A stretch of DNA of 64,000 nt from Candidatus Thorarchaeota archaeon (GTDB lineage: Archaea > Asgardarchaeota > Thorarchaeia > Thorarchaeales > Thorarchaeaceae). The notes beneath the pieces were generated by a model that ran no database searches, was not told the origin of the DNA, and saw only the letters and a program-made list of their open reading frames with translations. This document shows, piece by piece, positions 63,452 to 64,000 of the stretch. Position 1 is the first letter of the stretch, and every line of letters begins with the position of its first letter. The stretch lies in NCBI GenBank assembly GCA_021498125.1, contig JAIZWL010000004.1, positions 145,192 through 209,191 on the forward strand. The letters are read 5' to 3'. The translations under genes and the position numbers were made by a program.

Positions 63452-63728
63452 CGGCCCTGTGTGAAAAGGCTGTAATATTAGTGGTTATGAAAAGTATAGA
63501 CACCATATAGGTTCGGATCCAAGACTCGTCATGACCTATGCGGCCTTGTTCGATCTATGCCTGTGGACACTCCACACAGATTACTTGCCACGGCAATGCT
63601 CAAATACCATATTATTATTAAATGGATTAGAGATAGAACAAGAGAATTAATAACTAAAAAGGCCATCTTTTAGCAAATTCATAGTGAGGTTTCGGCAAGT
63701 TCAAACTTCCACACATGGATTCTAATCT
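63452..63728. other. Intergenic region
   Basis: About 280 bases. I see no ORF with a start signal, no RNA gene and no repeat. Confidence 0.3.
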
Positions 63729-64000
63729 CTATTTGCCAATCTTCTCACGTATGTTATCTACGAACTCCAACAACTGTTGCTTCTCTTCACGGGTTAATTG
63801 CTTTGCATCTATGAGATCCTGAATGTATTGCAATGTCTGTTTCAAGCCAGCCTCTCTCAACAAGATGTCAAGACCCACCTCGTCAATGACTGCCTTCACT
63901 CCCACCTCGTCAATGACTGCCTTCACTCCCACCTCGTCAATGACTGCCTTCACTCCCACCTCGTCAATGACTGCCTTCACTCCCACCTCGTCAATGACTG
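63729..64000 (-). CDS. Protein with tandem GVKAVIDEV repeats (runs off right edge)
   Basis: At least 90 residues of the C-terminal part; the gene starts outside the window. Nine-residue units GVKAVIDEV occur four or more times with nearly identical DNA, then GLDILLREAGLKQTLQYIQD, LTREEKQQLLEFVDNI and a basic end. The repeat is amphipathic and could form a helix or a solenoid. The family is not recognised. The DNA repeats imply recent expansion, so the copy number may differ between relatives. Confidence 0.6.
   Translation of the reverse strand, partial: VIDEVGVKAVIDEVGVKAVIDEVGVKAVIDEVGVKAVIDEVGLDILLREAGLKQTLQYIQDLIDAKQLTREEKQQLLEFVDNIREKIGK
63874..64000. repeat. 27-bp tandem coding repeat
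   Basis: A 27-base unit, written in + orientation as CCCACCTCGTCAATGACTGC plus CTTCACT, is repeated without change more than four times and continues beyond the edge. The unit is a multiple of three, so it keeps the frame. Confidence 0.9.

Noticed and set aside
63500..63540. GGTTCGGATCC as a tRNA T-arm
   Set aside because: No matching acceptor, anticodon or D stems around it.
63874..64000. CRISPR array
   Set aside because: Units are contiguous with no spacers and keep a coding frame, so this is a coding tandem repeat.

Overview
The window looks like a piece of an Asgard archaeal chromosome, most like Thorarchaeota. That placement is inferred from gene content, not from a marker-gene tree. 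Supporting signs are four small Ras/Rab/Arf-type GTPases, a TRAPP/Bet3-like protein encoded beside one of them, a set of membrane proteins with a ubiquitin-like fold, a geranylgeranyl reductase of the archaeal lipid type, a GTP-type PEP carboxykinase, and archaeal TATA-like promoters with leaders that often carry Shine-Dalgarno motifs. Coding density is high and genes lie on both strands. I found no tRNA, rRNA, CRISPR array or insertion sequence.

Layout. 1-4.8 kb: the N-terminal part of PEP carboxykinase (runs off the left edge), then four paralogous two-TM proteins with a C-terminal ubiquitin-like domain, interrupted by an M29 aminopeptidase. 4.9-8.4 kb: a flavin split-barrel protein, a PduO-type cobalamin adenosyltransferase, a diaminopentanoate dehydrogenase-like enzyme and a class III aminotransferase, which suggests B12-dependent amino-acid catabolism. 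8.5-19.6 kb: a small membrane protein, a histidine phosphatase, a TauE permease, a secreted caspase-like protease, a translationally coupled kinase/response-regulator operon and an MFS carrier. 19.8-21.5 kb: a GTPase, a CxxC/winged-helix protein and a TRAPP-like protein in one operon. 21.5-33.8 kb: geranylgeranyl reductase, copper ATPase, a repeat membrane protein, hydrolases, an acyl-CoA ligase/thiolase-fold/MaoC operon, a Rab-like GTPase and a polyprenol-kinase-like protein. 34-46.5 kb: two large PAS kinases, membrane proteins, an M48 protease, an MFS exporter and a second caspase-like protein. 46.6-51.7 kb: ferredoxin, carbamate kinase, an FdhD-like protein, and a regulator-controlled ABC exporter operon with a palindromic operator array. 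51.9-57.4 kb: a tandem duplication of a three-gene GTPase / CxxC-domain protein / methyltransferase cassette. 57.6-64 kb: a further methyltransferase, a second ABC-2 exporter operon, a decayed surface-protein gene, rubredoxin, a membrane protein and a gene with perfect 27-bp coding repeats that runs off the right edge.

The strongest candidates for an undescribed system are the three GTPase modules. Two are copies of GTPase, CxxC/longin-like protein and methyltransferase. The third is GTPase, CxxC/winged-helix protein and TRAPP-like protein. All three seem to share one N-terminal domain (C-x2-C followed by spaced histidines) in the middle protein, which suggests a GTPase-coupled adaptor family. 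The membrane-anchored ubiquitin-like cluster is the second.
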